A stretch of 64,000 nt of DNA. It comes from Gammaproteobacteria bacterium. Its GTDB lineage: Bacteria > Pseudomonadota > Gammaproteobacteria > Xanthomonadales > SZUA-36. Below, piece after piece: positions 54,166-62,845 of this stretch (its first letter is position 1; each line of letters begins with the position of its first letter). The notes beneath the pieces are model-generated. The model saw only the letters and a list, made by a program, of their open reading frames with translations. It was not told the DNA's origin and did no database searches. The position numbers were made by a program, and so were the translations under genes. The stretch spans positions 124,001 to 188,000 of the forward strand of contig JAJFLA010000056.1 of assembly GCA_021772935.1 (NCBI GenBank). Direction: 5' to 3'.

Positions 54166-54894
54166 TTATCGTGACCATCGCTCGACGACATCCGCCGCAG
54201 CTGCAAAATCTGCAGCATCATCGACTTCGCACCAACTCATACCATTTATCGGACAGATTCCAGCGATACCTTCACTGGCAAGCTGGTCGATGGCAGACAG
54301 GTACCACAGCTTGAGTGCATCTGACTTGTCCATCATTTCTTCGAGTTTCTGTGTGAATGCATGTGCACCGGTTTCATTAAATACCATCAGACCAATGCTT
54401 TCCCCGCTGACGAGGCTGATATCCAATTGCTTGCTGACTTTTAGTAGCCTGTCACCATCGGCAATAATCTTCATATCATCAAGGTCAAAATAGGATTTGG
54501 TGTCGGTGGCAAGTGTAATGCCATAACTGTTGTCACAAGCAAGCAAGCGTTGCAGAATGGCGGCTTCGAATAAGGTATCCCCATTCATCAGCACAAACGG
54601 CCCATCCATTTCAAAACGTGCTTCCCAACAAGTACCGAGGTTGTCGGTGTGAGCATACATTGGGTTATGTAATGTTCGTACCTTGATGCCGCTAACCTTG
54701 TTTACGATCGTATCGACCATTTCACTTGCAAAACCAGACACGACCACGACTTCATCTATGTCGCATTGTGCGATCTGGCCTAATTGCCATTCAAGAATTG
54801 AGATTCCATGAAGGGGCAAACAGCACTTGGCCATGTTTGATGTCAATGGCATCAGCCGACGACCCTGGCCTGCGCTAAGTATGATTGCTTTCAA
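54166..54894 (-). CDS. Sugar/alcohol-phosphate nucleotidyltransferase, CTP-type likely
   Basis: A 242-residue NTP_transferase with AIILSAGQGRRLMPLT at the N-terminus (nucleotide-binding loop), K23 of MAKCCLPL, and MNGDTLFE (metal-binding aspartate). Size and motifs resemble CTP-dependent enzymes such as LicC phosphocholine cytidylyltransferase and inositol-1-phosphate cytidylyltransferases. The start is a TTG at 54894 with AGGAA upstream. Beside a CDP-alcohol phosphotransferase, it is the natural source of the CDP-activated headgroup. Substrate unknown. It is monocistronic, convergent with the LptA-like gene and divergent from the GMC oxidoreductase. Confidence 0.8.
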   Translation of the reverse strand: MKAIILSAGQGRRLMPLTSNMAKCCLPLHGISILEWQLGQIAQCDIDEVVVVSGFASEMVDTIVNKVSGIKVRTLHNPMYAHTDNLGTCWEARFEMDGPFVLMNGDTLFEAAILQRLLACDNSYGITLATDTKSYFDLDDMKIIADGDRLLKVSKQLDISLVSGESIGLMVFNETGAHAFTQKLEEMMDKSDALKLWYLSAIDQLASEGIAGICPINGMSWCEVDDAADFAAAADVVERWSR

Positions 54895-54969
54895 ACAGGT
54901 TCCTTACGAGAAAAGTGCTGCATTAGAACATGAATTCGTTAATCTGCAAAATGCATTATTGATACAATT

Positions 54970-54984
54970 AAGTGCACAGCACTT
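54970..54984. promoter_or_regulatory. Short dyad in the divergent nucleotidyltransferase/GMC interval
   Basis: AAGTGC-ACA-GCACTT, a perfect 6-bp dyad, lies midway in the 168-bp divergent interval and could be an operator for both genes. No regulator gene is adjacent, so this rests on symmetry alone. Confidence 0.35.
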
Positions 54985-55062
54985 GATAAGTACACAGAGT
55001 TTGGAATTTTTGCTGCCTACCCTGTGACAGGAGTCTTAGCAGACAGACGACGGATTAGGAAT

Positions 55063-56670
55063 ATGTTAATAGATCTTGAACAGACCACTGATGACATTTT
55101 GCTGGGTGCGGAAGTCTGTATTGTTGGTGCAGGAGCAGCGGGTGTTGCGCTTGCACGGGATTTGATGCACGCAGGGCGTGACGTGTGTCTGCTGGAAGGT
55201 GGTGGGATGGATTATGAAGAACACACCCAGTCATTATTCGATGGCAATAATATCGGCATGGAATATTATGATCTTGACCATGCCAGGTTACGTTTTTTTG
55301 GAGGGACAACTAATATCTGGGGCGGGCGCAGTGTTCCGTTGGACCCGATTGATTTTGAAAAACGTGAATGGGTACCTCATAGCGGATGGCCGATCACACT
55401 TGATGACTTGCAGAATTATTACCGCATTGCTCATGATTCATTGGAACTGGGTGAGTTTGAGTATGAGGCCGGAATTTGGGAAAAACTTCAGCTAAGTCCT
55501 ATCGATTTTGATCCTGAAGAAATAGCCACGCGTTTCTGGCGGTTCGATGACCTTGCAGAACGCTTTAACAGCCGACGAAGTGATGACCTGATTAAATCGG
55601 CAAATGTACGCGTTGTACTGCATGCAAACACTGTCGGACTCCAGGCAGTCGAAAACGCATCGGGTATCACACATTTGAATGCAAAATCCCTGTCAGGCAG
55701 GAAATTAAAAGTCCAGTCCCATCACTTTGTGCTTGCCTGTGGCGCGATTGAAAATGCTCGCTTGTTATTGGCATCCAATAATGTGGAAGCCAATGGGATT
55801 GGTAACCAGCATGATCAGTTGGGTCGCTATTTCATGGAACACCCGCACGGTAGAATTGCCCATATTGATACACAGGATCCCGCAGCTTTCTGGGCGTTGT
55901 ATCGCAAGCGCTATCCGGTAGCGGGCGTGCCACTCGCCCCGGCGCTGGTGTTGCCGCCCTCTTTGCAGCAGCGATTGGGTATTCTTAATAGCGCAGCTAC
56001 CTTTAAATTACAGAAAGATCCGAGCAATGGCGCGACCATGAGTAAACGGGTATATCTAAACTTGAAACACAGTTTGTCGCCCTCGAAATCTGGTCGCCGT
56101 CTTTGGCAGACCTGGCGAGGCACTCAGGACTGGTTACAGCGGCATGTCTCCATGCCATTATTACGTTTTGGTGTGAAAGTTAACCGAATGGGTCTTTATG
56201 TGATTGCCCGCGCTGAGCAGGCCCCAAATCCTGATAGCCGCGTGTGCTTGTCAAAGAAGAAGGATGCATTGGGAAGCCCCAAGGCTGATCTCGATTGGCG
56301 TCTCAGCGCACTGGACAAGGAAACCATGCTGCAATTTGGCAAAACGCTGCAACGCGAGTTTGATCGGCTTGGCTTGGGTAAAGTGACAACCTCCCCATGG
56401 TTAGAGGACGGTCAACCCGAATGGCCGGTCGATGCGAGCGTAGGCAATCATCCGATTGGTGGTTACCACCATATGGGCACGACCCGTATGAGCGCGTCAG
56501 CCAAGAACGGTGTGGTGGACGCCAATTGTACGATACACGGATATCACAACCTACACATCGCTGGAAGTTCTGTATTTACTACCGGGGGGTGGGCCAATCC
56601 TACTTTGACCTTGCTGGCGTTGACGCATCGGCTCGGTGATCACTTGAATATCTTGTTGGACAGGCAGTAA
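55063..56670 (+). CDS. GMC-family FAD-dependent oxidoreductase
   Basis: A 535-residue flavoprotein. FAD-binding GAGAAG at residues 22-27, the GMC substrate domain (FFGGTTNIWGGRSVPLDP), and the C-terminal GMC signature with catalytic histidine in YHHMGTTRMS and the second site GGWANPTLTLLALTHRLGDHL. GMC enzymes oxidise alcohols such as choline, sugars or sterols. The ATG at 55063 with AGGA upstream is preferred over a frame to 55024. In this locus it might oxidise a headgroup alcohol or a lipid hydroxyl; there is no direct evidence for either. Confidence 0.85.
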   Translation: MLIDLEQTTDDILLGAEVCIVGAGAAGVALARDLMHAGRDVCLLEGGGMDYEEHTQSLFDGNNIGMEYYDLDHARLRFFGGTTNIWGGRSVPLDPIDFEKREWVPHSGWPITLDDLQNYYRIAHDSLELGEFEYEAGIWEKLQLSPIDFDPEEIATRFWRFDDLAERFNSRRSDDLIKSANVRVVLHANTVGLQAVENASGITHLNAKSLSGRKLKVQSHHFVLACGAIENARLLLASNNVEANGIGNQHDQLGRYFMEHPHGRIAHIDTQDPAAFWALYRKRYPVAGVPLAPALVLPPSLQQRLGILNSAATFKLQKDPSNGATMSKRVYLNLKHSLSPSKSGRRLWQTWRGTQDWLQRHVSMPLLRFGVKVNRMGLYVIARAEQAPNPDSRVCLSKKKDALGSPKADLDWRLSALDKETMLQFGKTLQREFDRLGLGKVTTSPWLEDGQPEWPVDASVGNHPIGGYHHMGTTRMSASAKNGVVDANCTIHGYHNLHIAGSSVFTTGGWANPTLTLLALTHRLGDHLNILLDRQ

Positions 56671-56836
56671 TAAAAGGCAAAACGAGACTAATTCAGAGGC
56701 GCTCCGGGTAAATCACCAGACCAGTTTCCGATGGCCCAGGCCAGCCTCTCGACCAGTTCCTGGTCTCACCTTCTCCGTGTGCTCTATTGCGAAATAGGTG
56801 TAACACTGACACGATCGCATCGCACGTCCCTGTGCT
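56671..56836. other. Repeat-filled gap between convergent GMC and nucleotidyltransferase-like genes
   Basis: This 166-bp gap holds a REP-like two-hairpin repeat (56724-56776) and the first of two copies of TGTGCTCTATTGCGA (56778-56792; the second at 56831-56845 overlaps the next gene's stop). No gene fits. Confidence 0.6.
56724..56776. repeat. REP-like repeat with two hairpins (intergenic copy)
   Basis: The unit contains TGGCC-CA-GGCCA and GACCAG-TTC-CTGGTC as adjacent hairpins. A second copy lies in the coding region at 60736-60790. There the second hairpin is GACCGG-TTC-CCGGTC: both arms changed together, so the structure is kept by compensatory substitutions. Confidence 0.8.
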
Positions 56837-57736
56837 CTATTGCGATATACCGTCCGTCCTGGACATAATTTTTTCTGCTAATTGCTGGTCTTCGATGGAA
56901 TCAACGTCCACGGCAGCCCTGGCAAAATCCAATTGCACATAGCCAATTCGGCAACCTGCAGCCGTTGAAAATGACCGAAGCACCTGTTCAAACGTTACGC
57001 GTCTGAACAGGTAACGCAAGAGAGCCATGGGACCGAAGCGACGCGCAATTCGCCAAGGGTGTTTGCGATCAGCTTCTGCCTGACGCCAGAAAACGAGTGC
57101 CTTCCGACCTTCTGGGCTGAGAATGGCGCAGAGGTTACTACCACAGAAATGTCCATCTGAAAATTTTAGTACCGTGCGTTTGTTTTCCGGCCAGGCCGCG
57201 TGAACCAGCGCGTGTGGGACAAAGCCCATGACAAGATCGTAGTTTGAATCGTTCACGGAAGAGGGGAGGGGACGGGCATCGATCGAGAGGCTGCCAGGGT
57301 CTACTGACAGCTGGTCGGGAGGCTGGTCTGGGGTATGCGAAAACGCTTGTGTGCAGAAGTCATCCACGATTTCGCCAGTTAACAAGGCATGGTCACCGGC
57401 TGTCAGCAGAGTCGGGTAATGATCCAGTTTCTCCAATGCCGCCAATGCACTATTGGTGGGCCCGAGGTCTGGCGCCAGCCACTCAAAAGCCCGGTGTTGT
57501 AGAAGATTTTTTAAACCTGGGTTGTTTGCAACGACATCAGCCGATGGCCCACAAATGATACCGCCACCCACCAAGCGACTATCTGTAATCGCCTGCATCA
57601 CATGTGCGAGTGCTGGTTTACCAGCAACAGGAACCATCACACTTGCTGTGATATTGAAGGCGTGGCTTAGTGCGCTGCCGCCTGGGCGTTCACCCGCGAG
57701 TATGATTGAGCGGTATTTAGCCGATTGCTCGATCAT
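56837..57736 (-). CDS. MobA-like nucleotidyltransferase-fold protein, altered signature
   Basis: A 299-residue protein with the shape of an NTP transferase: SIILAGERPGGS replaces the usual LAGGxGxRM loop, followed by MVPVAGKPALAHVMQAI (K of the signature kept) and LLTAGDHALLTGE, where GDH sits at the metal-binding position. The C-terminal 100 residues carry a hydrophobic stretch around LLRYLFRRVTFEQVLRSFS. The altered loop leaves catalysis uncertain. It lies 15 bp downstream of the ceramide-synthase-like gene in one operon, so it probably acts on sphingolipid precursors or headgroups. I do not know the substrate. Confidence 0.65.
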   Translation of the reverse strand: MIEQSAKYRSIILAGERPGGSALSHAFNITASVMVPVAGKPALAHVMQAITDSRLVGGGIICGPSADVVANNPGLKNLLQHRAFEWLAPDLGPTNSALAALEKLDHYPTLLTAGDHALLTGEIVDDFCTQAFSHTPDQPPDQLSVDPGSLSIDARPLPSSVNDSNYDLVMGFVPHALVHAAWPENKRTVLKFSDGHFCGSNLCAILSPEGRKALVFWRQAEADRKHPWRIARRFGPMALLRYLFRRVTFEQVLRSFSTAAGCRIGYVQLDFARAAVDVDSIEDQQLAEKIMSRTDGISQ

Positions 57737-57751
57737 GTCGGAGTAGAAGGT

Positions 57752-58897
57752 TTAAATGTCTTTGTCATACATTCGGTAACGTTTCGTAACCTCGCCACCG
57801 ACACTTTCAATGATATTTCTAGTGGCATGGTTATGCTCTAGTACCCAGGACATTTCAACACGCTCAAGACCTTTGGATGTACCGGCGTCCATTGCAGCCT
57901 TGATAACCATATAGGCCAGTGCCGGGCCGAAGCGGGTGTTCTGATATTTCTGCCGGACACCCATCAATGCCACCCGGGCTGTTTTGGGGGAAGCAACCTT
58001 CAGACGCCAAAACAATTTGGCCCAGCCGAATGGTAGCAGACGGCCATTCAAGTCTGCGATGGCTTCATTGATATTGGGTAGCAGGACAACAAAAGAAGCG
58101 GCTTGACCATCGATTTCAGCAATTTGGATAAAATCCTTGGGCAGCAACATCAATAATTCCTTGCCGATCACACTGAATTCTTCACGCGTAAACGGTACAT
58201 AGTTCCAATTGTTCTGCCAGGCGTCATTGAAAATGTCCCGCATCAATTCAAGCTCATTGGTCTTTTCGTTGCGATCCAGGCAACGGACCTTAACGCGGTT
58301 AGCGCTTCTTGTGATGAGTGCCTGCATAACCCTGGGTATGGTGAGCATGTGGTTGTCCAACTCATAGGCCAGCAAATCTTGTGCTGGCTGGTAGCCACAA
58401 CGCTCAATCGCGGCGCCGTAGTAGTTTGGTGAATGAGCCATCATGACGTAAGGCGGGGTATCAAAACCATCGACCAGGATGCCGAGTTCCTGATTGATGC
58501 CGAGGCTGAAAGGGCCTAAGGCCTTTCGCATACCCTTGGCCCGCAACCAATACTCAGCAGTATCAAACAATGCTTTGAAAACAGCATCATCATCTGGGGC
58601 TTCAATTAAGCCGAAAAACCCGATCTTGTTATCGTATCGTTGCTGGTGTAAATGATCGATTTGTGCCGAAATGCGCCCGACTGGCTTGCCGTCCCTGTAA
58701 GCTGTCCATGCCTGCCAGTCAGCGTGCATGAAATATGGGTGTTTGTGTGAAAAAGCTTCTCTGCGTTCGGCAAGCAGCGGTGGCACCCAGTTTGGATCAT
58801 CCTGGTAAATGCCCCAGGGTACCCGAATAAACGTATCTAAGGCCTGCTTTCCGGAAACCTCTCTGATTTCAACTGCTGTGTCAGAAAAACTATTCAT
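57752..58897 (-). CDS. bcerS: GNAT-fold N-acyltransferase, probable bacterial ceramide synthase (bCerS)
   Basis: A 381-residue protein with a GNAT fold in its second half. It starts with a region containing VPWGIYQDDPNWVPPLLAERREAF, then KALGPFSLGINQELGILVDGFDTPP, and ends GLERVEMSWVLEHNHATRNIIESVGGEVTKRYRMY, where GNAT proteins bind the acyl donor. It is unlike eukaryotic TLC-type ceramide synthases. The Caulobacter ceramide synthase is of this GNAT type and size and is likewise encoded a few genes away from spt. The reaction would be N-acylation of 3-ketosphinganine. Together with spt, acpR, aasR and cerR it completes the set. Confidence 0.8.
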   Translation of the reverse strand: MNSFSDTAVEIREVSGKQALDTFIRVPWGIYQDDPNWVPPLLAERREAFSHKHPYFMHADWQAWTAYRDGKPVGRISAQIDHLHQQRYDNKIGFFGLIEAPDDDAVFKALFDTAEYWLRAKGMRKALGPFSLGINQELGILVDGFDTPPYVMMAHSPNYYGAAIERCGYQPAQDLLAYELDNHMLTIPRVMQALITRSANRVKVRCLDRNEKTNELELMRDIFNDAWQNNWNYVPFTREEFSVIGKELLMLLPKDFIQIAEIDGQAASFVVLLPNINEAIADLNGRLLPFGWAKLFWRLKVASPKTARVALMGVRQKYQNTRFGPALAYMVIKAAMDAGTSKGLERVEMSWVLEHNHATRNIIESVGGEVTKRYRMYDKDI

Positions 58898-58970
58898 AAA
58901 CTAACTTCCAGTGAATGTGGGTTACATTGTCGTGTATCAATTGCAGGCAGGGTATGAAATAAGCCGACAG

Positions 58971-61469
58971 TCATTTGGGTATCCGCTGTATCGCTGAAAA
59001 AATGTTGAGGTAACGGCTGCAAATACTTTTCCAATCCATTTCAGCGGCAAAATCAAGCGCAGCGGCAGATAATTCGTGTCGATATTTTTTTGACTCAGCC
59101 AGTTTCATGATTTCATTTGACATGCTCAACCAGTCGTCGGTGATAATGGCTTCGCGACCATTGACGACCGGAATGCCTTCGATTCCTTTAGATGTGCTGA
59201 TAACGGGTAGTCCGGCGGCAAAACAATCGATGATTTTCATTCGTGTACCGCCACCTTCGCGTAATGGAATGACCGCCAGGTCACAGCCTTTCAGCCAGGG
59301 GCTGACTTCATCAACGCTTCCAGTGAAATGAATGTTGGTGTGCATGCTTTCGCTCGGTGGATTACGTCCAATGGCTATGAGATGAAAAGGGTACGGGCAG
59401 TTCGCCAGTTGCGGTAATAAAATTTCAGCAAAAACCTGCAATGCATCACAATTAGGTGGATAGGAAAATGTGCCGTGAAATGCTATCAATACCGCATTAT
59501 CCGGTAGATCAAAATCCTGTCGAATGGAATGCATCGCTGGTCGTTGATGATTGGCGGGCTTAAAACCATGAGGAATGGTATGCAGTAATGCCGGTTTTAC
59601 ACCGTCGCCAAGCAGTTGCTGGCGATCATTATCGGATACACAAATGACGGCATCGGAACGATTGCAAAGGTTGATTTCAATTGCCTGCAGGTTTCGAAAT
59701 TGCGCTGCAGAAAGTTCTGCTACCTGTGCTTTAAGCCGTGCATATTCGACATTGTGTTCGACCAGCACAACTGGTGTGTTCAAGATTTCGCGGGCTTCGA
59801 TGCAGGGTTTTGCATACGCTGGAAATTCTGCTTGCAGGATACCGGCATTCAACTGTTTGGCGGCATACAGACAATGCCAGAAAAAACTATTGTCGCTTAA
59901 TGGCAGGTACAAAAAGCTGTTGCTTTCGGGTATGTCCTTGCTGAAATGCAAAAGTCGGGTTAGTGAACGTGGCAAGCTCAGCAATCGCAACCAGAAAGGT
60001 AGACGACAACGCTGTTTGTGACCATTGTCAAATAGCCACCAGTATTTGCGGTCATCACTGACAATGCCTACCCTGCGACCATGTTGTGACAAGCCTCGTG
60101 CGGTTTCGACAATTTTGACAGCGGCTCCATGGTCATCTGGAAACAAATCACTGCGGGTAACGATCAGTATATTATTACGTGGTCCGGATTCGGGCCCTGG
60201 TTGGAATATTTGGCGAAGACCGAAGCGTCTGAGTAAACGGGCTTGCCTTTTTATTCGTTTGGGCCAAGGCGGCTTGCCAAGAGTTATAGATGTTGTTTGC
60301 TGAGGAGCCAAGGGTAGCCGTGCAGCTTTTGCCGGCATTTCAAGCCAGTTCAGTAAGGGTTTGCAGGCTTTGTCAGGGCACAGTTCATCTTCAACCAGGC
60401 GGAGCGCATTTTTTGAGCGGCTTTCCCATTCATCTGGGTTGTTCATTATTTGCTGCAATAATTTACTAAGGTCTTGCGGGCCTTGTATGGTCCAGCCGGC
60501 TTCATATTGTTTTACCAGTCTGGCTAGCGGCAGATAGTCATTGCAAATTAATGGTAAGCCGTGACGCAGAAATTCCAGAGAACGAAATGACTGACTAAAT
60601 TTTCTTTCAATATTTGATTGTGCAACTTCCAGGCCGATGTGGGCAGATTCCAGCAAAAAACGACTGAAGTGGCTGTAGGGTACAAGTTCTTGGGTTTGAT
60701 AGCCGGGTGCCTTGTGGCCCGGGGTCGTCTCTCGATGGGTCCCCGCTGGCCCAGGCCAGTCTTCCGACCGGTTCCCGGTCTGGTCTTCCCTCGCCTCCTG
60801 CCAGCGGTATTGTCCGCCAAACAATATCAGGCGTGGTGCTTTGGATTCTTGATCATCCTTTAAGTCTTGAATGGCCTGCCAGTACAGTTCAGATTTTCGC
60901 CAGGGCCAGTGGACGCCACCACTGACCAGTGTCCAGCCACTGGTTCGGGGATCAGACTCTGGTCTGCCTGCTGGTTCCGCTGCTAATGGCACTACCAGTA
61001 CAGGCTCGTTGCTGCGCAGGTCAAATCCTGCTTGCAGCAATGTATACCACAGCAGGTCGCGTTGCTTGTGATTGCCGCATAACAACACGTCACATTTTGA
61101 CAGCGCACGTTGCAATCGCTGCAACTCCGGGCCTACGAGCGCTGGGTGCTCAAAAAGTTTTTCCAACGGCCTGGGTGCGACAAAATCCACAATTACCGCT
61201 TGTGGCAACTCGAAAGGCAGTAATTCCAATAGTTCCCAATAGCTAACCAGGATGACATCCGGGTGTAGCCTCTTAATGGTTGCATGTAATTCATCACGGT
61301 TATGAAAAGCATCTGGATGTGAGCTTTTTTGCTTATCCAACCAGGTTTGTAAGATGGTATGTCCGGCACGACGCAATGCACTTTCCAGTTGTGCTGTACG
61401 TATGGCATTACCGGTGGCAACTACGTCAGTTGCTAACGGAGACTCCTGCGTGATCAATAATATCTGCAT
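58971..61469 (-). CDS. Tandem GT4-like glycosyltransferase fusion
   Basis: An 832-residue protein with two GT-B glycosyltransferase-like halves. The N-terminal half (1-400) has SFRSLEFLRHGLPLICNDYLPL. The C-terminal half (430-832) has PPNCDALQVFAEILLPQL, GCDLAVIPLREGGGTRMKIIDCFAAGLPVISTSKG and IGRNPPSE. The substrate is unknown. It lies between the ceramide synthase and mgtE on the same strand. Residues about 226-244 are translated from a REP-like repeat inserted in frame, and residues about 163-176 from another palindromic repeat. Both fall in the N-terminal half, and their tolerance suggests surface loops or loss of activity there. It could glycosylate a lipid or surface polysaccharide. Confidence 0.75.
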   Translation of the reverse strand: MQILLITQESPLATDVVATGNAIRTAQLESALRRAGHTILQTWLDKQKSSHPDAFHNRDELHATIKRLHPDVILVSYWELLELLPFELPQAVIVDFVAPRPLEKLFEHPALVGPELQRLQRALSKCDVLLCGNHKQRDLLWYTLLQAGFDLRSNEPVLVVPLAAEPAGRPESDPRTSGWTLVSGGVHWPWRKSELYWQAIQDLKDDQESKAPRLILFGGQYRWQEAREDQTGNRSEDWPGPAGTHRETTPGHKAPGYQTQELVPYSHFSRFLLESAHIGLEVAQSNIERKFSQSFRSLEFLRHGLPLICNDYLPLARLVKQYEAGWTIQGPQDLSKLLQQIMNNPDEWESRSKNALRLVEDELCPDKACKPLLNWLEMPAKAARLPLAPQQTTSITLGKPPWPKRIKRQARLLRRFGLRQIFQPGPESGPRNNILIVTRSDLFPDDHGAAVKIVETARGLSQHGRRVGIVSDDRKYWWLFDNGHKQRCRLPFWLRLLSLPRSLTRLLHFSKDIPESNSFLYLPLSDNSFFWHCLYAAKQLNAGILQAEFPAYAKPCIEAREILNTPVVLVEHNVEYARLKAQVAELSAAQFRNLQAIEINLCNRSDAVICVSDNDRQQLLGDGVKPALLHTIPHGFKPANHQRPAMHSIRQDFDLPDNAVLIAFHGTFSYPPNCDALQVFAEILLPQLANCPYPFHLIAIGRNPPSESMHTNIHFTGSVDEVSPWLKGCDLAVIPLREGGGTRMKIIDCFAAGLPVISTSKGIEGIPVVNGREAIITDDWLSMSNEIMKLAESKKYRHELSAAALDFAAEMDWKSICSRYLNIFSAIQRIPK
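60736..60790. repeat. REP-like repeat inserted in frame within a glycosyltransferase gene
   Basis: CTGGCC-CA-GGCCAG and GACCGG-TTC-CCGGTC hairpins, clearly homologous over about 50 bp to the intergenic unit at 56724-56776. Read on the minus strand it adds a Gly/Pro/Glu-rich segment (EDQTGNRSEDWPGPAG) without breaking the frame. Confidence 0.85.
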
Positions 61470-61480
61470 GCGGGATCAGG

Positions 61481-62845
61481 CTAGTTTGCAAGTAGCAAAT
61501 AGCTGGCCAGACCGATGAAAGCGAATATGCCAACAACATCGGTAACCGTGGTTAAGACAACACCGCCTGCCAGTGCGGGGTCAATTGACATACGCTTCAA
61601 AATGACTGGGATTAATGCTCCGGCCAGTGCTCCGGCCATCAGGTTCACAATGATGGCGATGGCCATCACGAATCCCAGACCGGGGTCACCGTACCAAAAG
61701 TAGGCGATTGCTGCGATGACGATGGAAAATAGGATTCCGTTGAGTATGCCAACAGCCAACTCCTTGCGTAAAATTGCCATGGAATTACGTGCGCTGACTT
61801 GTCCGGTCGCCATACCCCTGATCATCAATGTAAGTGTTTGGGTACCTGCGATACCACCCATACTCATCACCACGGGGAATAAAACGGCCAGTTCAACCAA
61901 CTGGTCGAGTGTTGGCTGGAAGGCGTATAAGACAACAGCTGCCAACAAGGCAGTAATCAAGTTCACGCTCAACCATAGCCAACGCCGACGTGCAGATTGC
62001 AACACAGGTGCAAACATATCGTCTTCTTCATCCAGACCAGCGGCGGTCAAAACCATGTGTTCACCTTCTTCACGAATAACGTCAACGACATCATCAATGG
62101 TGATCCGACCCAGCAGTAAACCATCCTTATCTGTGACCGGGGCTGATACCAGGTCATCGTGTTCAAATTCGATGGCCACCTGTCGGGCAGGCATATCAAC
62201 TGGGATTGCCTCGGTGGATGTATCAATTAAATCTGTAACCTGGCTGGTGGGTTCTTTGGTCAGTACATCGGCTAGCTTCAGTTGGCCAATATATATACCG
62301 GCTCGATCGACAACAAATAACTGGTCAAAGACATCCGGTAACTCGCCCCTGACCCGCAAATAGCGTAAAACCACGTCAAGACTGACATCCGGGCGTACGG
62401 TTACGACATCGGGGTTCATCAGGCCACCGGCAGAATCCTCCGGATAGGACATCACTTGTGCCAAGCGCTCGCGATCCTGCCTGTCCATGGCGCGCAGTAC
62501 TTCCTTGATAACGGCATCCGGCAGATCGTTCAGGATATCTGCAAGGTCATCGATATCCAGGTCACTCATGGCCTGGATCAGGTCATCGGCTGAAGTGTCG
62601 CGAATCAGGCCTGCACGTACTTCATCGTTGACTTCGACCAGTACGTCACCATCGAGGTCAACTTTTACAAAATCCCAGACGGCCTGGCGTTTGGTTTGAG
62701 GTAAAGACTCGAGTAAATCGCCAATCTCAGCGCCGTTGAGACTGTTGAGTAGTTGTTTGACCTGTGACTGAACACCACTGTCCAGTGCATCGGATAAGCG
62801 ATCAAGGTGACGGGCTGTTTTTTCTTCGTGCTGGTATTCCCGCAT
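61481..62845 (-). CDS. mgtE: Magnesium transporter MgtE
   Basis: MgtE is a dimeric magnesium channel gated by cytoplasmic magnesium. From the ATG at 62845 it has 454 residues: an MgtE N-domain (about 15-115, with IGDLLESLPQTKRQAVWDFV and ADDLIQAMSDLDIDDLADIL), two CBS domains (about 120-245), a plug helix, and five membrane helices with the pore signature PVVMSMGGIAGTQTLTLMIRG. A TTG-initiated form from 62887 is possible. rapZ lies upstream on the same strand. In Pseudomonas-type loci an NPr (ptsO) gene usually lies between them; here the gap is only 168 bp and empty. Confidence 0.95.
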   Translation of the reverse strand: MREYQHEEKTARHLDRLSDALDSGVQSQVKQLLNSLNGAEIGDLLESLPQTKRQAVWDFVKVDLDGDVLVEVNDEVRAGLIRDTSADDLIQAMSDLDIDDLADILNDLPDAVIKEVLRAMDRQDRERLAQVMSYPEDSAGGLMNPDVVTVRPDVSLDVVLRYLRVRGELPDVFDQLFVVDRAGIYIGQLKLADVLTKEPTSQVTDLIDTSTEAIPVDMPARQVAIEFEHDDLVSAPVTDKDGLLLGRITIDDVVDVIREEGEHMVLTAAGLDEEDDMFAPVLQSARRRWLWLSVNLITALLAAVVLYAFQPTLDQLVELAVLFPVVMSMGGIAGTQTLTLMIRGMATGQVSARNSMAILRKELAVGILNGILFSIVIAAIAYFWYGDPGLGFVMAIAIIVNLMAGALAGALIPVILKRMSIDPALAGGVVLTTVTDVVGIFAFIGLASYLLLAN

